64,000 nucleotides of DNA from Candidatus Paceibacterota bacterium (GCA_035530615.1 DATKUL010000001.1:310001-374000), one strand, 5' to 3'; positions 33,208-43,300 are shown, counted from the first letter of the stretch. The notes: a model not told the origin generated them from the letters alone. Program-made: numbers and translations.

Positions 33208-34632
33208 ATGGCCACGAAAATAGGGTTACAGAATCAAGAGTTAACAAGCGGAAACCCCTGGTGGCGTGATCCTGAATGGCATAAAACTGATAAAGACTTG
33301 AAAGCGGCTGCCCAGAGTGGAATCGATTACAACTCGGGAGTGTTGAATGACTTGGCGACTGGAAACTTATACATACTTCGCGGGCCACGAAGGGTCGGAA
33401 AGACGGTCGCGATCAAGCAAACGATAAAAGCGCTTCTCGAGAAGGGAGTTCCCCAACATTGCATAATTCGGGTGTCAGCAGACGGATGGACGGCTAAAGA
33501 TCTGAAGAACCTCGTCCTGAACACAACGCTTCCCCCTATTCCCAAAGACAGCGCTCGCTACTGGTTCATTGATGAGGCTTCAGCGATATCAGGTCAGTGG
33601 GACAGTGAACTAAAAGGTCTCCGCGACAATGACCCTCAGTTTGCTGCAGATACCGTAGTAATTACTGGCTCTAATTCGGCCGCGCTCACCGAAGCGATGG
33701 GTGTCCTTGCTGGAAGAAGAGGCTCTGGTGTTGATATTGACCGAACCATGCTTCCAATGGGCTTTGCAAGTTTCGTAAGCCTTCTCGCCCAGACGCCTCT
33801 GCCTCCGCGACCTAGTATCGCTCCTGGTGAACTGCGCTCTCCACGGGCATTGCAGGCCCTTGCCGATCTCATCCCATGGCTGGATGAATTGGTTAAATTG
33901 TGGGAAACATATTTGCAGTACGGAGGGTTCCCAACTTCAGTGGCATGCGCAAAGGCAGGCCAACCCATAAGTTCAAGTTTTATCAAAACCATTTTTGATG
34001 TAATCCAGAAGGACGCCTTCAAGAACAGCAGACTGGATATGGCAACGAGTACCGCATTTCAAGAAAGGCTCTGGGAAGGAATGGGCTCGCCTGTAAATTT
34101 GACGAGCATCGGCAGTGACGTCGGGATTGTGAAGGAAACAGCAGTTAGACACCTTCAGTATTTAAGAGATGCTTTTTTGCTGTGGGACTGCCCCAAACGA
34201 CAACCTGGAAATTGGCTACCAAATCCACTGGCTCAAGACAAGATTTATGCTATTGATCCGATTATCGCTCGATTACCAAATTTAAGGAATACGCAAAGAA
34301 AAGACATTGACCCAACGGCCCTTTCGGAAATGCAAGTGGGGATGGCGTTGAGACGCAGGCTCATTTCAGACCTCCCAAATGCTTCCTGGGATGACTTCAT
34401 TTTTTACTTCACCAGTAAAACTCGGAAAGAGATTGATTTTGTATCACACCATTTGAACGGTGCAGCGATTGAGGGAAAGTACATCCAAGACGGCGGGTGG
34501 AAAGGAGAAGCTGCCACTATAGATGCTTCTCAATGGGATGGGCTTATGGTCACTCGAAATATTTTGGACACAACTGGATCAGATGCCTGGGCAGTCCCTG
34601 CTTCGTTTCTCTGCTACTTGCTAGATACTTAA
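33208..34632 (+). CDS. AAA ATPase with C-terminal DUF4143-like domain (copy 2)
   Basis: 474 residues from ATG 33208. Walker A LRGPRRVGKTVAIKQ (about residues 58-72), Walker B YWFIDEASAI, sensor-type RRGSGVDIDRTMLPMGFASF, and a C-terminal nuclease-like region with KEIDFVSHHLNGAAIEGKYI. It is a distant paralogue of the protein at 13.5-15.0 kb: both begin NPWW, carry LAT/VATG before the Walker A and end DxWAVPA. Function unknown; members are spread by transfer. It is preceded by 34-bp repeats and followed by tRNA-Arg. Confidence 0.87.
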   Translation: MATKIGLQNQELTSGNPWWRDPEWHKTDKDLKAAAQSGIDYNSGVLNDLATGNLYILRGPRRVGKTVAIKQTIKALLEKGVPQHCIIRVSADGWTAKDLKNLVLNTTLPPIPKDSARYWFIDEASAISGQWDSELKGLRDNDPQFAADTVVITGSNSAALTEAMGVLAGRRGSGVDIDRTMLPMGFASFVSLLAQTPLPPRPSIAPGELRSPRALQALADLIPWLDELVKLWETYLQYGGFPTSVACAKAGQPISSSFIKTIFDVIQKDAFKNSRLDMATSTAFQERLWEGMGSPVNLTSIGSDVGIVKETAVRHLQYLRDAFLLWDCPKRQPGNWLPNPLAQDKIYAIDPIIARLPNLRNTQRKDIDPTALSEMQVGMALRRRLISDLPNASWDDFIFYFTSKTRKEIDFVSHHLNGAAIEGKYIQDGGWKGEAATIDASQWDGLMVTRNILDTTGSDAWAVPASFLCYLLDT

Positions 34633-34745
34633 TCTTGCGACAGCACGAGTCATGCCTGGACGCATAATTCAGTAGTACTTGCCTTTGCCTTCAATGATGC
34701 ACGAGGGTGTGCCTGTCGATTATGTATCCATAGTTTAGAAATAAG

Positions 34746-34818
34746 TGTCCTCGGCCGGAGTCGGACCGGCGACCTACCGCTTAGGAGGCGGTTGCTCTAT
34801 CCACTGAGCTACGAGGAC
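34746..34818 (-). tRNA. tRNA-Arg (anticodon CCT)
   Basis: 73-nt cloverleaf on the minus strand: acceptor GTCCTCG/CGAGGAC, discriminator A, anticodon stem ACCGC/GCGGT around CTCCTAA, giving CCT (decodes AGG). T arm GCCGG-TCCGACT-CCGGC. It forms the right edge of the accessory island; tRNA genes are common integration points. Confidence 0.96.
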
Positions 34819-34972
34819 CTAAGAATTATTGATATTTCGATCAGTGCAAAGGGTACTCGTTGGCATTGAAGAAGATAGCCAATGTTTTACGCTCCATATT
34901 GGCAGATAGAGACTGATTGACTACCATTGGAATCACATAGAACACCTCAATACACTGAATGAAAGGCCGACA

Positions 34973-36199
34973 ATGAAAGCGCTAGTTATAGGCGCAGGCG
35001 GCGTTGGCAGGGCGATTGCAAATATTGCATCTCGAAAGTCATTTATCTCCTCGATGGTGATAGCCGACAGGACCTTGACCCGCGCAGAAGAAGCCGTCGC
35101 ACGAGTAAAAGATTCCAGATTCTCCGCAGCCCAAGTCAACGCTGCAGAATTGGAAGATATCCGCGAACTCATCCGCAGAGCGGGCCCCGACGTGGTAATC
35201 AATGCCGTGGATCCACGATTTGTCATGCCGATCTTTCTAGCGTGCGAGATTGAAAATACCAATTACATCGACATGGCAATGTCACTATCCCGTCCTCATC
35301 CTCACTACCCAAATACCGAAACCGGCGTAAAACTCGGCGACGAACAATTTGCCCGTGATTGGAACTGGAGTGAGCGCGGTATTTACGCCCTTGTCGGTAT
35401 GGGAATTGAGCCTGGTATGAGTGATGTCTTTGCTCGATATGCCTCCGATTTCCTCTTCAGCCGAATTGATTCCATCACCGTCCTCGATGGCTCCAACCTC
35501 ACGGTTGAAGGTCATGACTTTGCACCCTCCTTCTCCATCTGGACGACAATTGAAGAATGCCTCAACCCTCCTTTGGTCTGGGAGGACGGTCGCGGTTGGT
35601 ACACGACTGCGCCATTTAGCGAAATCGAGGTTTTCGATTTCCCAGAAGGGATCGGACCAGTCGAGTGCGTCAATGTTGAGCACGAAGAAGTTGTACTGAT
35701 TCCACAGAAAGTGGATGCAAAAAAAGTTAACTTTAAATACGGACTCGGTGCTGAATTTATTACCACCTTGAAAACAATTCATATGCTCGGCATGGATCGG
35801 AAAGAGCACGTCGACGTTCAAGGGATCTCGGTTTCACCACGCGATCTTCTGGCCGCCTCGCTTCCAGATCCTTCAACGTTGGGCGAACGTATGCATGGCA
35901 AAACCTGCGCCGGAACCTTGGTGAAAGGCCTTAACAAGGAGGGCCAGCCATACGCTTGCTACATCTACAACGTCATTGACAATGAATGGTCGATGAAGGA
36001 GTACGGAGATCAGGCTGTCGTCTGGCAGACCGCAGTGAATCCGCTCATCGCAATGGAGTTGATCCATAAGGGTGTGTGGAAGCCATCTGGCGTTAACGGT
36101 CCAGAATGGTTTGAACCAAAGCCTTTCCTCGACCTACTCGAGGCCTACGGAACGAGTTGGACGATTCGCGAAGAGGATTCAAGCCAGATCGAGATATAG
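34973..36199 (+). CDS. Saccharopine dehydrogenase family enzyme, carboxynorspermidine-synthase-like
   Basis: 408 residues. The NAD(P) Rossmann motif is VIGAGGVGRAIANIA (residues 5-19). The C-terminal part HGKTCAGTLVKGL, CYIYNVIDNEW and GVNGPEWFEPKPFLDLLEAYG follows the pattern of carboxynorspermidine/carboxyspermidine synthase, which joins aspartate semialdehyde to a diamine. A homospermidine synthase gene lies 5 kb downstream, supporting polyamine metabolism. A GAAAGG ribosome site and TACACT -10 box precede it. Lysine-pathway saccharopine dehydrogenase is the alternative. Confidence 0.78.
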   Translation: MKALVIGAGGVGRAIANIASRKSFISSMVIADRTLTRAEEAVARVKDSRFSAAQVNAAELEDIRELIRRAGPDVVINAVDPRFVMPIFLACEIENTNYIDMAMSLSRPHPHYPNTETGVKLGDEQFARDWNWSERGIYALVGMGIEPGMSDVFARYASDFLFSRIDSITVLDGSNLTVEGHDFAPSFSIWTTIEECLNPPLVWEDGRGWYTTAPFSEIEVFDFPEGIGPVECVNVEHEEVVLIPQKVDAKKVNFKYGLGAEFITTLKTIHMLGMDRKEHVDVQGISVSPRDLLAASLPDPSTLGERMHGKTCAGTLVKGLNKEGQPYACYIYNVIDNEWSMKEYGDQAVVWQTAVNPLIAMELIHKGVWKPSGVNGPEWFEPKPFLDLLEAYGTSWTIREEDSSQIEI

Positions 36200-36208
36200 G
36201 TTTATCTC

Positions 36209-37894
36209 ATGAAGGAAACCTATGACGTTCTGATCATAGGTTCTGGTTTTGCGGGATCCGTCGCTGCGCTTCGCCTCGCGGAAAAGGGATACAGCGTTGC
36301 TGTCCTTGAAGCGGGGCGTCGCTTTACTGACGAGGATTTCCCCAAAACGTCGTGGCGGCTCAATAAATTTCTCTTCGCGCCGCGGCTCGGTCTTATCGGT
36401 CTACAGAGGATTCACTACCTACCCAATGCGCTCATTCTTGCGGGCGCCGGAGTCGGTGGCGGATCTCTGATCTATGCAAACACTCTTTATCAACCGGGAG
36501 ACAAATACTTCTCGGATCCCCAATGGTCGTCGATCACTGATTGGAAGAGCGAACTAGATCCATTTTATGACCAAGCTCGACGGATGCTTGGAGTGACACA
36601 GAATCCGTACTTCTCTCCGAGTGACCAGGCGATGAAAAATGTGGCGGAGGCAATGGGGGTCGGTGAGACCTTCCAACTCGCGCCGCTTGGAATCTTCTTT
36701 GGTAAAGAGAAGGTGAGTGATCCGTATTTCGGAGGCGTCGGACCTGATCGCAACGGATGCATCCAATGTGGTGGATGCATGACTGGATGCCGACACAATG
36801 CAAAAAACACTCTGCCGAAAAATTATCTCGGATTGGCAGAACGAGCAGGAGTCACAGTTCATCCACGTACAACAGTGACAAAAATTGAACAGGTCAATAG
36901 AGATTGGAAAGTGACTGCAGTAAAAACCGGACCTTTCCCATCGAAGAATCGAATCTTCCACGCCCGCGATGTCATTGTCGCCGCCGGAACGTACAACACT
37001 CAGAAGTTGCTCCATCGAATGAAATCAGATCAGATACTTCCCGAACTCTCTGACCGGCTCGGCGATCTTTCTCGAACAAACAGTGAATCGCTAGTTGGTG
37101 CCACCATGCCCAATACTGATATCGACTTCAGCGAGGGGTCAGCAATCACGTCCTCCTTTTTCCCAAATGAGCAGACGCATATCGAGCCGGTGAGATATGG
37201 GAAAGGAAGTAATTTGATGGGATTGCTTCAAACAATCATGACGGAGGGATCAACATCGGGTGCGCGTCGACGTCAGTGGGTCTCCAAATTCCTGAAGAAT
37301 CCCTCATTACTTCTTAAAGCGCTTAATGTTCGGTGCTGGAGTGAGCGGACGGTCATCGCGTTGGTCATGCAAAATGTGGATTCTTGGATCAGAGTCCGCG
37401 GAAAGCAAGGCCGCTTTAGCTGGCGCTTAACTTCGGAAAATAGCGACGAACATCCCAATGCGACCTGGATTCCTGAGGGAAATGAGACCGCACGTGCTAT
37501 CGCGAAGAAATACAAAGGTGTTGCCATGGGCCATCTGGGCGATCTCATAGACGCTCCCTTTACTGCCCATTTTGTTGGTGGAGTTGTTATTGGTGAATCG
37601 CCAGAAAAAGGAGTTGTGGACCCTTACCACCGAGTATGGAATTACACCTCGCTTCACGTGATTGATGGTTCGACAATCACTGCCAATTTGGGCGTAAATC
37701 CGGCTCTAACAATCACGGCGCAGGCAGAAAGGGCGCTTTCATTCTGGCCAAATAGAGGCGAAAAAGACTTGCGCCCTCTACAGTCGGAGAATTATCGTCG
37801 TCTTGATCCAGTAAAACCTCTCCACCCGATTGTGCCAATCGGAGCTCCAGGCGAACTGCGAGTATCACCGAAAGGGAGCGCACATGATGAATAG
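36209..37894 (+). CDS. GMC family oxidoreductase (cholesterol-oxidase-like)
   Basis: 561 residues, FAD enzyme. Dinucleotide motif VLIIGSGFAGSVAALRLAEKG (about residues 6-26); Cys-rich NGCIQCGGCMTGC (about 184-196), the arrangement of cysteines found in the cholesterol-oxidase-like branch; C-terminal GVNPALTITAQAERAL contributes to the flavin site. Starts 10 bp after the preceding gene and overlaps the SDR gene by 11 nt, so the three are one operon. The oxidised alcohol is unknown. Confidence 0.88.
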   Translation: MKETYDVLIIGSGFAGSVAALRLAEKGYSVAVLEAGRRFTDEDFPKTSWRLNKFLFAPRLGLIGLQRIHYLPNALILAGAGVGGGSLIYANTLYQPGDKYFSDPQWSSITDWKSELDPFYDQARRMLGVTQNPYFSPSDQAMKNVAEAMGVGETFQLAPLGIFFGKEKVSDPYFGGVGPDRNGCIQCGGCMTGCRHNAKNTLPKNYLGLAERAGVTVHPRTTVTKIEQVNRDWKVTAVKTGPFPSKNRIFHARDVIVAAGTYNTQKLLHRMKSDQILPELSDRLGDLSRTNSESLVGATMPNTDIDFSEGSAITSSFFPNEQTHIEPVRYGKGSNLMGLLQTIMTEGSTSGARRRQWVSKFLKNPSLLLKALNVRCWSERTVIALVMQNVDSWIRVRGKQGRFSWRLTSENSDEHPNATWIPEGNETARAIAKKYKGVAMGHLGDLIDAPFTAHFVGGVVIGESPEKGVVDPYHRVWNYTSLHVIDGSTITANLGVNPALTITAQAERALSFWPNRGEKDLRPLQSENYRRLDPVKPLHPIVPIGAPGELRVSPKGSAHDE

Positions 37895-38663
37895 AGCAGC
37901 ACTAGTCACCGGAGCAAGCGCCGGCATTGGTGCCTGCTTTGCAGACCTTCTGGCAAAAGAAGGCTATGACTTGGTTCTGGTTGCGCGCGACGAAGAGAGA
38001 CTCACCGAACTCGGACGGCGATTGCAAAGTGAACATGGAATCAATTTCGAAGTTCTCCGCGCCGACCTAACCATCCCAGATGACCTCAAACGTGTTGAGG
38101 AAAGAGTGAAAGATAAATCCAACCCAATTGATGTGCTTGTCAACAATGCTGGTTTTGGAATCAAGAAAAGTTTTCTCGCCAGCGATGTCTCAGCGGAGCA
38201 AGAACTCTTGGATGTACTCGCGAAAACGCCAATGAGGCTTATGCACGCAGCGCTTCCTTCCATGAAAGAACGCAATTCAGGAATCATCATCAATGTCTCA
38301 TCCGTTGCCGGTTGGGTCGCAGGGGGTTCTTACAGCGCAGCGAAGTCGTACCTCACCGTTCTTAGCGAATCAATTCACTCGGAACTCTCAACATCGAATG
38401 TGAAAGTTCTTGCACTCTGCCCTGGATACACACGGACTGAATTCCACGACCGGGGCAAAATGCACATGTCTGGACTTCCTGATTTCATGTGGTTGAAGGC
38501 TGAGAAAGTTGCAGCCAAAGCTTGGTCAGATGCCCGCGCCGGAAAAGCCATCTCTGTGCCAGGATGGCAGTACGCAATATTTGCGACCCTCGCCCGTTCT
38601 GCGCCCCGACCCCTCATCCGCAAATTTAGAATCAATATGAAGCCCAAAAAGAGCAAGAAATAA
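37884..38663 (+). CDS. Short-chain dehydrogenase/reductase
   Basis: 259 residues from ATG 37884, with AAGGGAG before it; the ATG at 37887 would serve as well. Cofactor motif TGASAGIGACFADLL, NNAGFG, catalytic Ser in NVSSVAGW and YSAAKSYL. The C-terminus is strongly basic (KPKKSKK). Classical NADP SDR of the DltE/YqjQ type; the substrate is unknown but the operon suggests paired alcohol/ketone chemistry with the GMC enzyme. Confidence 0.92.
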   Translation: MMNRAALVTGASAGIGACFADLLAKEGYDLVLVARDEERLTELGRRLQSEHGINFEVLRADLTIPDDLKRVEERVKDKSNPIDVLVNNAGFGIKKSFLASDVSAEQELLDVLAKTPMRLMHAALPSMKERNSGIIINVSSVAGWVAGGSYSAAKSYLTVLSESIHSELSTSNVKVLALCPGYTRTEFHDRGKMHMSGLPDFMWLKAEKVAAKAWSDARAGKAISVPGWQYAIFATLARSAPRPLIRKFRINMKPKKSKK

Positions 38664-38767
38664 CCGCGTTCCTGTCATTTCTCGGTGAATTTCATAAATG
38701 ACTGGCTTTAGGCTTCTGACCCTGTTGCGGATTGGCTACGATGAGTCCACATTCTCTGGAGGTTATT

Positions 38768-39433
38768 ATGTTTCGCAAAATAATTACTGCATCTGTTCTT
38801 GGCTTCCTTCTGGCTGGATCTCTGGTCACCGCTTCTGCCAATGCAGCAACGATCAGCAATGGCGTCGCTTGCAAGACGCTAAACGCCAAGGCCAAGTCCG
38901 GTGGCTACATTTATAAGTGCACCAAGAATCCGGTAGTCAAAAAAGCGAAGAAACTGACCTGGGTCTCTCTGGATTGCCTCAAGACAAATACTATTTACGT
39001 TAGGCAGAACACCACCTACCTAGCCTTGGTTAAAAATCTCCCCGCCACTCTGGCCGCACTCGACGCCAAGATCGCGGCAGAACAGGTAAAGGTCGCTGAA
39101 GCGAATGCGAAAGCCGACTCCTTGGATGCTCAGAGTGTCATCTGGACTGCCAAACTCGCTGAATTCACCGCGGCGCGAGACAAGCTCGCAGCAGATGGAA
39201 CAACCTCGGCTAAAAAGACAGAGGCACTTGCTAGTTATGCCGCCGCCATACGTTCTATTAATTCCGCAATTCGTTCCAATACCACCGCAGCTCTCTCCCT
39301 ACGCAAGGTCGGTACAAGCGTCACGACAATGCAGACCACTCGTGCTTCAACGGTCGACTCGATTGCACAGGCCAAGGCTGGGGTAGCGCAATCCCTCTCC
39401 ATGCGCGGACTGGTCTGCCAGAAGGGCATGTAA
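38768..39433 (+). CDS. Secreted coiled-coil-like protein of unknown function
   Basis: 221 residues from ATG 38768, with GGAGG as ribosome site and TACGAT (about 38737) as -10 box. Signal peptide MFRKIITASVLGFLLAGSLV up to ANA. The mature N-terminus has Cys-containing ISNGVACKTLNAKAKSGGYI and YKCTKNP, and the middle (about 95-200) is Ala/Lys/Ser-rich helix. Two Cys near the start and one each at about 71 and 218 could form disulfides. I do not recognise a function. Confidence 0.8.
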   Translation: MFRKIITASVLGFLLAGSLVTASANAATISNGVACKTLNAKAKSGGYIYKCTKNPVVKKAKKLTWVSLDCLKTNTIYVRQNTTYLALVKNLPATLAALDAKIAAEQVKVAEANAKADSLDAQSVIWTAKLAEFTAARDKLAADGTTSAKKTEALASYAAAIRSINSAIRSNTTAALSLRKVGTSVTTMQTTRASTVDSIAQAKAGVAQSLSMRGLVCQKGM

Positions 39434-39456
39434 AACCCACACACAGTAATTAGCGA

Positions 39457-39496
39457 CTAGCCATAGATCGAGCGGAGAGGCTCGGTCTATGGCTAG
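39457..39496 (+). terminator. Intrinsic terminator after the secreted-protein gene
   Basis: CTAGCCATAGATCGAGC (39457-39473) pairs with GCTCGGTCTATGGCTAG (39480-39496), one mismatch, 6-nt loop, followed by CCTATTTATT. Confidence 0.85.
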
Positions 39497-39532
39497 CCCT
39501 ATTTATTGGTACTGGTGACCTGCCTTAACTTC

Positions 39533-40942
39533 ATGTCAATGGTGCGGATAAATAGGATCCTGGCACCAACGTTGCTGGCCATTCACGTACTCTTACGAAT
39601 CGCGATTCCAGGCTCCAATTTTTTCATTGACCTCATTCTCTTTCACGCGATCTCTCTCTGGGCAGCATTCTCAATCTTCACCTCCCGGACATTCGACGAT
39701 CAAATCGCGAGAGTCACGCTTGGTGCAGCAATAGTTTTCTGGAGCATCGGTTCGATACTCTCCACCTACAACGAATTCTTCAGTTCCCCACGAATTCATT
39801 CTGCGCTTGCCAATACCTTCTATCTGCTCTTTTATCCCTGCGCTTTTATTGGAATACCACGAACGTTACGAGCTTGCGGAAAACTCGGATCACTAGAAAT
39901 TCTCGACGCCACCATTTTGGGACTCGGTCTGAGCGCAATCGGTGCAGCTTTTCTTATCGAACCCGTCCTTCCTTACTCTCAAGAGGACCTCGCACAGACC
40001 TTCGTCGCGATTCTCTTCCCGATCGCCGACTTGGTCCTAGTTGCCCTCGTTCTGGCGCTCACGCTCATCTCCCCACCGACTCCGCGAAGCGCACTCATCA
40101 CCGCTGGAATAGCGATTTTTCTAATTTCAGATTTTCTCTTTCTCTGGCTCAACGTGAATCACCGATATTCATTGGGAGCGCTCACGGATGATTTGTGGCT
40201 CTTGGGAATCGTCCTGCTTGCTCTAGGCATGCGCTTTCGCGGAACCGAGCGAGCGCTCATCGGAACAATTCATCCGCTCTTTGTAGCGCTCTCAGTGATG
40301 ATGAGCGCAACACTCTTATCGATTACATCGCTACGTCCCGGCTATTTCCCAGAGTTCATTTTGATTCCAACAATCGCGACTTTAATCTTGGCCTTTGTGC
40401 GAATGATGATCGCTCTGCGACAGGCCCGATCTATCGGCGAAGAGAGGGTTCTGGCTCGCACCGACGACCTTACAAACTTGCCCAATCGGAGAAGGTTCAT
40501 CGCAGAACTTGGAGCACTCACAAAAAACTCCGAAGTAGAAGGCGCGCTCCTTCTACTTGACCTAGATGGGTTTAAACCGATCAACGACTTGTACGGCCAT
40601 GAAATCGGCGATCAACTTCTTAAGGAAGTCTCGCTCAGATTTACCCGAGCCTTGCCACAAGGCGCCCTTTTAGCCAGACTTGGTGGAGATGAATTTGGCG
40701 CCATCGTGCGCGGCAATTTCGCCGAAACCTTTGAGGTAGCCCACGCTTTGCGGGCCACCTTGAGTTATCCGTTCTCCATTGCGGACCGCGAAATCCACGT
40801 GGGTGTGAGCGTGGGACATGTAGGCAATGACGGTGCGCCAGACCTCCTACGCCGCGCAGATAGAGCGATGTATGAAGCCAAGCGCCAGGGTGCCGGAGTC
40901 TGGTCTGAGTCGGCTGCGGACCATGCGAGGAAAGAGTTCTGA
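39533..40942 (+). CDS. Membrane-bound diguanylate cyclase (GGDEF)
   Basis: 469 residues from ATG 39533; a TTG at 39506 is less likely. The first 300 residues contain about nine membrane helices. The GGDEF domain (about 310-465) begins TDDLTNLPNRRRF and has an intact active site LARLGGDEFGAIV, so it should make c-di-GMP. No RxxD inhibitory site is seen five residues upstream of GGDEF. The signal sensed by the membrane part is unknown. Confidence 0.9.
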   Translation: MSMVRINRILAPTLLAIHVLLRIAIPGSNFFIDLILFHAISLWAAFSIFTSRTFDDQIARVTLGAAIVFWSIGSILSTYNEFFSSPRIHSALANTFYLLFYPCAFIGIPRTLRACGKLGSLEILDATILGLGLSAIGAAFLIEPVLPYSQEDLAQTFVAILFPIADLVLVALVLALTLISPPTPRSALITAGIAIFLISDFLFLWLNVNHRYSLGALTDDLWLLGIVLLALGMRFRGTERALIGTIHPLFVALSVMMSATLLSITSLRPGYFPEFILIPTIATLILAFVRMMIALRQARSIGEERVLARTDDLTNLPNRRRFIAELGALTKNSEVEGALLLLDLDGFKPINDLYGHEIGDQLLKEVSLRFTRALPQGALLARLGGDEFGAIVRGNFAETFEVAHALRATLSYPFSIADREIHVGVSVGHVGNDGAPDLLRRADRAMYEAKRQGAGVWSESAADHARKEF

Positions 40943-41009
40943 ATTTTTAGCCTATGATTTAAGGCGCGATGCCGCTCCACTTTCATACAGGCTCGCAGAA
41001 GAGGTCTAA

Positions 41010-42443
41010 TTGTCCGCATCCTTCCACAATCGAATTCTTGTTCTCGGCGCCGGCTCGGTAGCCCAATGCGCAATCCCGCTACTTCTCGAACATTTAGTGG
41101 AAGCAAAACAGATGACGATCGTGGATCAAAGAGACAATAGATCACGTGTGCAAGGCGCGATAGACCAAGGCGCCACATATTTTCAGGATCAACTTACGCA
41201 GGAAAATTTGGATGAGTTCCTAAGTCGCTATCTCTCAGAAGGTGACTTCTTACTCGACCTAGCTTGGAACATCGATGCAAATGAAATGATCCAGTGGGCT
41301 CATGACCACGGTGTGATTTACGTCAACACCTCTCTGGAGGAGTGGGAGCCTTATTCTGGTGGACCTGAGCGAAGCGTTCAGTCGCGCACTTTGTACGTCC
41401 GACATATGCGTATTCGTGAGATGAAAGCGCGTTGGACGAAGAAGGGTCCGACCGCCATTGTTGAACATGGTGCAAACCCGGGATTGGTATCACACCTGAC
41501 AAAGCGAGCGCTCGTGGATATTGCCACTCGTGCACTCAAAGATGGATTGGCTGGAGAAGGTGTCGAAGACGCGCTTGCCGAAAAGAACTTTCCGGTTCTT
41601 GCGCAGAAACTCGGCGTTAAAGTCATTCATATCGCCGAACGCGACACTCAGGTCGCCGATAAACCAAAGCTTGTTGGCGAGTTTGTAAATACCTGGAGCG
41701 TTGAAGGATTCTACGAAGAAGGTATCGCACCTGCGGAATTGGGCTGGGGCACACACGAGAAGAATCTTCCAAAAAATGCCTACCGGCATGAAGATGGACC
41801 GAAGAATCAGATTGCAATCGCCCAACCTGGAGCGACAACCTGGGTTCGTTCATGGGTTCCGAATTCTGAAACCACCGGACTGCTTGTTCGACATGGTGAG
41901 GCCTTTACGATTTCAGATCATTTAACTGTGTGGGATGGCGACACCGCCGTCTATCGCCCAACAGTGCACTACGCGTACTGCCCAGCCGATGCTGCCATTG
42001 CCTCAATGCGCGAACTTGAAATGCGCCAATGGGATCTTCAAGAGAACCAACGGATCATGAACGATGAAATCATCGACGGCGAAGATCGCCTCGGTGTTCT
42101 TCTCATGGGTCATCCATATAAATCATGGTGGACGGGGTCGCTGCTGAGCATTCATGATTCACGGAAGATGATTCCGCACCAATCTGCCACCACTGTCCAA
42201 GTTGCCAGCGCCGTTTACGCCGCCGTTGCATGGGCAATGAAGAATCCTGATCAAGGACTCATGGTTCCGGATGATCTCCCATGGGATGAAGTTCTTGCTT
42301 ACGCAGAGAAATACTGGGGCGAATTCCATTCAGAACCTGCCGATTGGGATCCACTGAAATATCGCAACGATCTCTACGGTCCCTGGAACGGTCGCGAATA
42401 CGACCATTCAGACCCTTGGCAGTTCGCTAACTTCCTGGCGTAA
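41010..42443 (+). CDS. hss: Homospermidine synthase
   Basis: 477 residues from a TTG start with AGAAGAGG upstream. N-terminal RILVLGAGSVAQCAIPLLL binds NAD; IVEHGANPGLVSHLTKRALVD and MGHPYKSWWTGSLLSIHDSRK are conserved in bacterial homospermidine synthases, which transfer an aminobutyl group from putrescine or spermidine. The length is typical. With the carboxynorspermidine-synthase-like enzyme nearby it points to unusual polyamines. Confidence 0.92.
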   Translation: MSASFHNRILVLGAGSVAQCAIPLLLEHLVEAKQMTIVDQRDNRSRVQGAIDQGATYFQDQLTQENLDEFLSRYLSEGDFLLDLAWNIDANEMIQWAHDHGVIYVNTSLEEWEPYSGGPERSVQSRTLYVRHMRIREMKARWTKKGPTAIVEHGANPGLVSHLTKRALVDIATRALKDGLAGEGVEDALAEKNFPVLAQKLGVKVIHIAERDTQVADKPKLVGEFVNTWSVEGFYEEGIAPAELGWGTHEKNLPKNAYRHEDGPKNQIAIAQPGATTWVRSWVPNSETTGLLVRHGEAFTISDHLTVWDGDTAVYRPTVHYAYCPADAAIASMRELEMRQWDLQENQRIMNDEIIDGEDRLGVLLMGHPYKSWWTGSLLSIHDSRKMIPHQSATTVQVASAVYAAVAWAMKNPDQGLMVPDDLPWDEVLAYAEKYWGEFHSEPADWDPLKYRNDLYGPWNGREYDHSDPWQFANFLA

Positions 42444-42472
42444 TACTCTTCAGCGCTTCTAACCGAGACGTT

Positions 42473-43300
42473 ATGGAAAGAATTAAACGATTTCAAATTC
42501 GTGGCGCTTCACAGCCAGTTGAACGTTTCAATTTTGACGGCCGAACCGTAGATTTTTGGAACCCTGGAGTTCCTACCGAACACCTTCTCATCGCGCATGA
42601 TGGACAGAACATATTTAAGCGATGCTCCGCCACCGGTCGTCGTTCGTGGCAGATGGTGCAGAGTGCAATAAAGGTAAGTCGTGAACTAGGAATCATGCCT
42701 CCGGCGATTATCGCCGTTTTCCATAGTAGATCGCCGGAAAACCCTTGGGGGCGGATTCATGACCTTGCCCCTGAGGATCCCTACCAAAATGGGGTCAGTG
42801 CCGCGAGAGAAGCTAATGCTGAAATATCCCTAAGCGACCTGCGAGGAAACAAATACCTCGAACAAATCACGGACCAAATAACTCCTGCAATCTGTAAAGA
42901 ACTCGGGTTGAACCTGGCTGCGATCGACAAAGCCGTGATCGGTTCAAGCATGGGCGGCCTCGCATCACTCTACGCAATGAGCAAGCGCCCCGATTTCTTC
43001 AGTACCGCGCTTGCCCTTTCACCTCATTGGCTAGCGGGAGAGGAACCTCTAGTCGATGCAATTATTAGCGCTCTTCCAACACCTGGAGCACACAAGATTT
43101 GGATGAGTCACGGGACGGGCGGTTACGACGCGAAGTACGGGCCATTCCAGAGGTATGCCGATCAGAAGATGCGCACTGCGGGATGGATAGACGGTGAAGA
43201 TTTCATTACTCGCATCTATAACCGATCAGGCCATAACGAAAGGTCTTGGGCGAAGTACCTAACTGATCCCCTACGGTTTTGGCTTTCGCCTAGCAAGTAA
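42473..43300 (+). CDS. Esterase-D-type alpha/beta hydrolase
   Basis: 275 residues. LIAHDGQNIFKR, the nucleophile elbow GSSMGGLASLYAM (Ser at about residue 164) and the C-terminal RSGHNERSW (catalytic His) match the enterochelin-esterase/EstD group (PF00756). The catalytic Asp is less clear. No signal peptide. It overlaps the convergent GH1 gene by 30 nt. Cleaved ester unknown. Confidence 0.85.
   Translation: MERIKRFQIRGASQPVERFNFDGRTVDFWNPGVPTEHLLIAHDGQNIFKRCSATGRRSWQMVQSAIKVSRELGIMPPAIIAVFHSRSPENPWGRIHDLAPEDPYQNGVSAAREANAEISLSDLRGNKYLEQITDQITPAICKELGLNLAAIDKAVIGSSMGGLASLYAMSKRPDFFSTALALSPHWLAGEEPLVDAIISALPTPGAHKIWMSHGTGGYDAKYGPFQRYADQKMRTAGWIDGEDFITRIYNRSGHNERSWAKYLTDPLRFWLSPSK

Noticed and set aside
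34633-34818. Prophage or integrative element inserted in tRNA-Arg
   Set aside because: No integrase, no phage genes, and no second copy of the tRNA 3' end was noticed at the left side of the island.
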